A stretch of DNA of 6,927 nucleotides from Fen-7 sp041494285 (GTDB lineage: Archaea > Halobacteriota > Methanosarcinia > Methanotrichales > Methanotrichaceae): NCBI GenBank assembly GCA_041494285.1, contig JBGQAL010000148.1, forward strand, positions 1 to 6,927. Reading direction: 5' to 3'. Shown piece by piece: positions 5,644 to 6,927 of this stretch. The stretch's first letter is position 1; the number at the start of each line of letters is the position of its first letter. The translations under genes and the position numbers were made by a program. The notes below the pieces were generated by a model. The model was not told where the DNA came from. It saw only the letters and a program-made list of their open reading frames with translations, and made no database searches.

Positions 5644-5808
5644 ATGGGCCAAGCTACCATCTCACTTTCTTTTCAAGACGGACTCCGGAACGAGCACAGT
5701 GATATCTTGCTGTCCACTGACCGGGCAGGCTGGCAGAACCTCCTAGAATTGGTATTACGTCAAGCCTGCAAAGCAAAGAATCCCAGCCAGGAGCTTCAAG
5801 ATGCCTAA
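5644..5808 (+). CDS. Small hypothetical protein (54 aa)
   Basis: ATG 5644 is 7 bases after AGGAGG (5631-5636) and follows the previous stop by 2 bases. The product (starts MGQATISLSFQDGLRNEH, ends NPSQELQDA) seems to have two short beta-strands, then an amphipathic helix around WQNLLELVLRQACKAK. The family is not recognised. Its final bases ATGCCTAA overlap the start of the next gene by 8 bases, so translation is coupled. Tight packing and a strong ribosome site support it as a real gene. Confidence 0.7.
   Translation: MGQATISLSFQDGLRNEHSDILLSTDRAGWQNLLELVLRQACKAKNPSQELQDA
5786..5800 (+). repeat. Gene-junction repeat, diverged copy 3
   Basis: GCCAGGAGCTTCAAG before ATG 5801 matches copies 1 and 2 with one G lost and a T-to-C-type change after CTT. 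Here it reads through as SQELQDA instead of stopping, so the two genes overlap. Confidence 0.6.
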
Positions 5809-6073
5809 ATTCTCTTTTGGGCAGATCGTAGCGACACCAGGTGCCTTAGCAGCCCTCCAGCAAGCCCAAGACAGCTTTTGGCCGTACCTCCAAAGACATG
5901 GCCAGGGTGACTGGGGCGAGGTCAACGCAGAAGACGCAGCAGAAAATGAGCTGTCGATACGAGAGGGGTTCAGGCTGTTGTCTGCCTATACGCTCACTAG
6001 CGGCATTAAGATCTGGGTAATCACTGAGCGTGACAGAAGCGCAACGACAATCCTGCTGCCAGAAGAGTATTGA
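5801..6073 (+). CDS. Conserved plasmid-related hypothetical protein
   Basis: This 90-aa protein is of a type I recognise from plasmids and integrated elements of both bacteria and archaea, usually annotated only as hypothetical or plasmid-related. Family hallmarks visible here are the FGQIVATPGAL start, the GDWGEV...ENE centre, the GFRLLSAY strand, and the ending WVITERDRSATTILLPEEY. It is full-length with no signal peptide or membrane segment. Biochemical function is unknown. ATG 5801 follows AGGAG (5789-5793) by 7 bases and overlaps the upstream gene by 8. Its presence is a good marker that this operon belongs to mobile DNA. Confidence 0.8.
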   Translation: MPKFSFGQIVATPGALAALQQAQDSFWPYLQRHGQGDWGEVNAEDAAENELSIREGFRLLSAYTLTSGIKIWVITERDRSATTILLPEEY

Positions 6074-6085
6074 GAGCGGGTTGCA

Positions 6086-6487
6086 GTGGCAGCCAAAGAT
6101 GAGCCAGAAAGCATTGAACAGCTCCGTGCAGAGATCGCAGCGTTAAGATCGGAACTTGAGAACCTTCGCCAAAAATGGGATGCAGACCTAGACCGCGTGC
6201 TTCGAGAGATCGCTTACGACCGTCAAAGGTTGTCGAAGCTTGAGCACCCTGAAGATCGAGATCCTACGCCTACAGAGCTTGCCCATTTGCAGAAAATCGA
6301 GAAGCACTTGAAAGATTCATCTAGACATGCAGTCAGCTTCGCAGAACTCCGAGGTCTTCTTGGAGTATCACCTGGTCGAATCAGCCAGCTAGTCAGGAAG
6401 CTGGACCCACAGCGATTCGAAGTTAAGCGAAGTGCTGCAAATCACAAAGCCCGAGTGTTAGTTCTCAAAAGGAGGTCGTCACTTTAA
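6086..6487 (+). CDS. Coiled-coil plus winged-helix DNA-binding protein
   Basis: This 133-aa protein starts at GTG 6086, 12 bases after the previous stop, with a weak GAGAGCGGG before it. No in-frame ATG is near, so GTG is likely. Residues about 8-52 form a strongly charged coiled coil (QLRAEIAALRSELENLRQKW), probably a dimerisation arm. The C-terminal half (about 64-130) looks like a winged helix-turn-helix: SFAELRGLLG is the first helix, SPGRISQLVRKLD the recognition helix, and FEVKRSAANHKARVLVLK a wing. It would bind DNA as a dimer, either as a regulator of this element or as a replication/partition factor; no operator is proven. Its stop overlaps one copy of ACTTTAATTAAA. It closes the five-gene operon. 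Confidence 0.75.
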   Translation: MAAKDEPESIEQLRAEIAALRSELENLRQKWDADLDRVLREIAYDRQRLSKLEHPEDRDPTPTELAHLQKIEKHLKDSSRHAVSFAELRGLLGVSPGRISQLVRKLDPQRFEVKRSAANHKARVLVLKRRSSL

Positions 6488-6492
6488 TTAAA
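6481..6492. repeat. AT-rich 12-mer, copy 1
   Basis: ACTTTAATTAAA includes the TAA stop of the winged-helix gene. The same 12-mer recurs at 6663-6674. Confidence 0.6.
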
Positions 6493-6609
6493 CTAAAGCA
6501 AGAATCGATGGCCGTTAACAGACAGAGGTTTGATTTCAGACACTAAACGTAAATTATTGTGAAAAATAGTGTATAGTTAGTGTTAGATAGAGATAGAAAT
6601 TAATGATTG

Positions 6610-6618
6610 GTTTATAAA
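6610..6618 (+). promoter_or_regulatory. Possible archaeal TATA box
   Basis: The octamer TTTATAAA within an AT-rich tract matches the archaeal TATA consensus. It could drive rightward transcription from about 6640, towards the hairpin and the degenerate region. Because the motif is near-symmetric the direction is uncertain. Confidence 0.4.
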
Positions 6619-6662
6619 TAACCCCATTTAATATTTATATTTCGTTGGAATTTTTCGCTTTA

Positions 6663-6675
6663 ACTTTAATTAAAG
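6663..6675. repeat. AT-rich 12-mer copy 2, extended to a palindrome
   Basis: ACTTTAATTAAAG here contains the perfect 12-bp palindrome CTTTAATTAAAG (6664-6675). It lies about 50 bases after a TATA box, a plausible operator position. Confidence 0.55.
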
Positions 6676-6762
6676 TAGGCCATTGGGAGGAAACCCTACA
6701 AGGTCTGGTACGACACAAGGTTCAAGCTGGAGAACTTTTAGGCATTCGAAGGAGATGTGACA

Positions 6763-6780
6763 TAGGTCGAAAAAGACCTA
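6763..6780 (+). other. Short perfect hairpin
   Basis: TAGGTC (6763-6768) and GACCTA (6775-6780) form a 6-bp stem around the loop GAAAAA. No T-run follows, so it is not an obvious terminator. It may be part of a small RNA or simply chance. Confidence 0.4.
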
Positions 6781-6927
6781 AAGTTACTATGAGTTAAGAA
6801 TCAATTACATCACATTGCTTTTACTGATTGGCGCGGGATCAGCCCAAAAATGAGTTTAAGATTAGGTGGATGAGCCCAGTACCTTAATGGACTGCGTCTC
6901 TAATCCCCAAGATAACCCATTTTGAAT

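Larger units (their letters stand above)
6488..6927. other. AT-rich region without a convincing gene
   Basis: The last 440 bases show no supported complete gene on either strand. Seen here are a TATA-like box (6610-6618), two copies of ACTTTAATTAAA (the first overlapping the preceding stop), a GGGAGG sequence (6685-6690), a small hairpin (6763-6780), and a plus-strand frame from 6679 that looks protein-like but is broken by stops at 6739, 6763 and 6790. A second frame could run from TTG 6645 to TAA 6797 (about 50 aa), but no start signal supports it. A 6-bp inverted repeat GATTAG/CTAATC flanks 6866-6899. Confidence 0.5.

Noticed and set aside
5457..5800. CRISPR or iteron interpretation of the three junction repeats
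   Set aside because: Unequal spacing, coding sequence between copies, and each copy explained as a gene end plus ribosome site.
6508..6546. 12-codon ORF MAVNRQRFDFRH
   Set aside because: Too short, no ribosome site, no context support.
6860..6927. tRNA-like segment at the right edge (GATTAG...CTAATC, GTGGATGAGC, TTTTGAAT) as an att site in a tRNA gene
   Set aside because: No proper 7-base anticodon loop with paired stem and no TTCRANY T-loop could be drawn, so it is not a tRNA as far as visible.

Overview
The window looks like chromosomal DNA of a methanogenic archaeon of the Methanosarcinales, with a piece of accessory (integrated) DNA on its right side. The main reason is the gene at the left edge, recognised as cysteate synthase, the PLP enzyme that starts the Methanosarcinales route to coenzyme M. 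The core genes are fairly GC-rich and use ATGA-type translational coupling, which fits Methanothrix (Methanosaeta) better than the AT-richer Methanosarcina. The genus is an inference.

Bases 1-3097, all on the plus strand, form one tightly packed operon. It holds the 3' part of cysteate synthase, a stand-alone ABC-type ATPase without a membrane partner, a G3E-like P-loop GTPase with many cysteines, and a protein with an N-terminal [4Fe-4S] domain of the CFeSP/Fe-S type. The first two junctions are ATGA overlaps and the third is stop directly followed by ATG. The last three genes look like a metallocofactor assembly or reductive activation machine. Its target is not stated by the sequence. Co-transcription with a coenzyme M biosynthesis gene makes methanogenic or sulfonate metabolism the obvious place to look.

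Bases 3098-4984 are more AT-rich. They hold a small secreted TPR protein, a tyrosine recombinase (integrase) whose start codon lies in a 12-bp perfect palindrome, and a 277-bp AT-rich gap (4708-4984). The gap contains two back-to-back hairpins and a 14-bp inverted repeat. The right arm of that repeat overlaps the probable ribosome binding site of the next gene.

Bases 4985-6487 are a second, compact plus-strand operon of five small genes: a SWIM zinc-finger protein, two proteins of 55 and 54 aa, a 90-aa protein of a family often labelled plasmid-related, and a coiled-coil plus winged-helix DNA-binding protein. Three successive gene junctions reuse nearly the same sequence (GCCAGGAGGCTTGA or a one-base-shorter variant). 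It supplies the Shine-Dalgarno site of the next gene and, in two cases, the stop of the previous one. With the integrase beside it, this reads as an integrated plasmid- or virus-like module.

Bases 6488-6927 contain no convincing gene. They hold an archaeal-type TATA box, two copies of a 12-bp AT-rich sequence, a small hairpin and possibly a decayed coding remnant. No rRNA, convincing tRNA or CRISPR array was seen.
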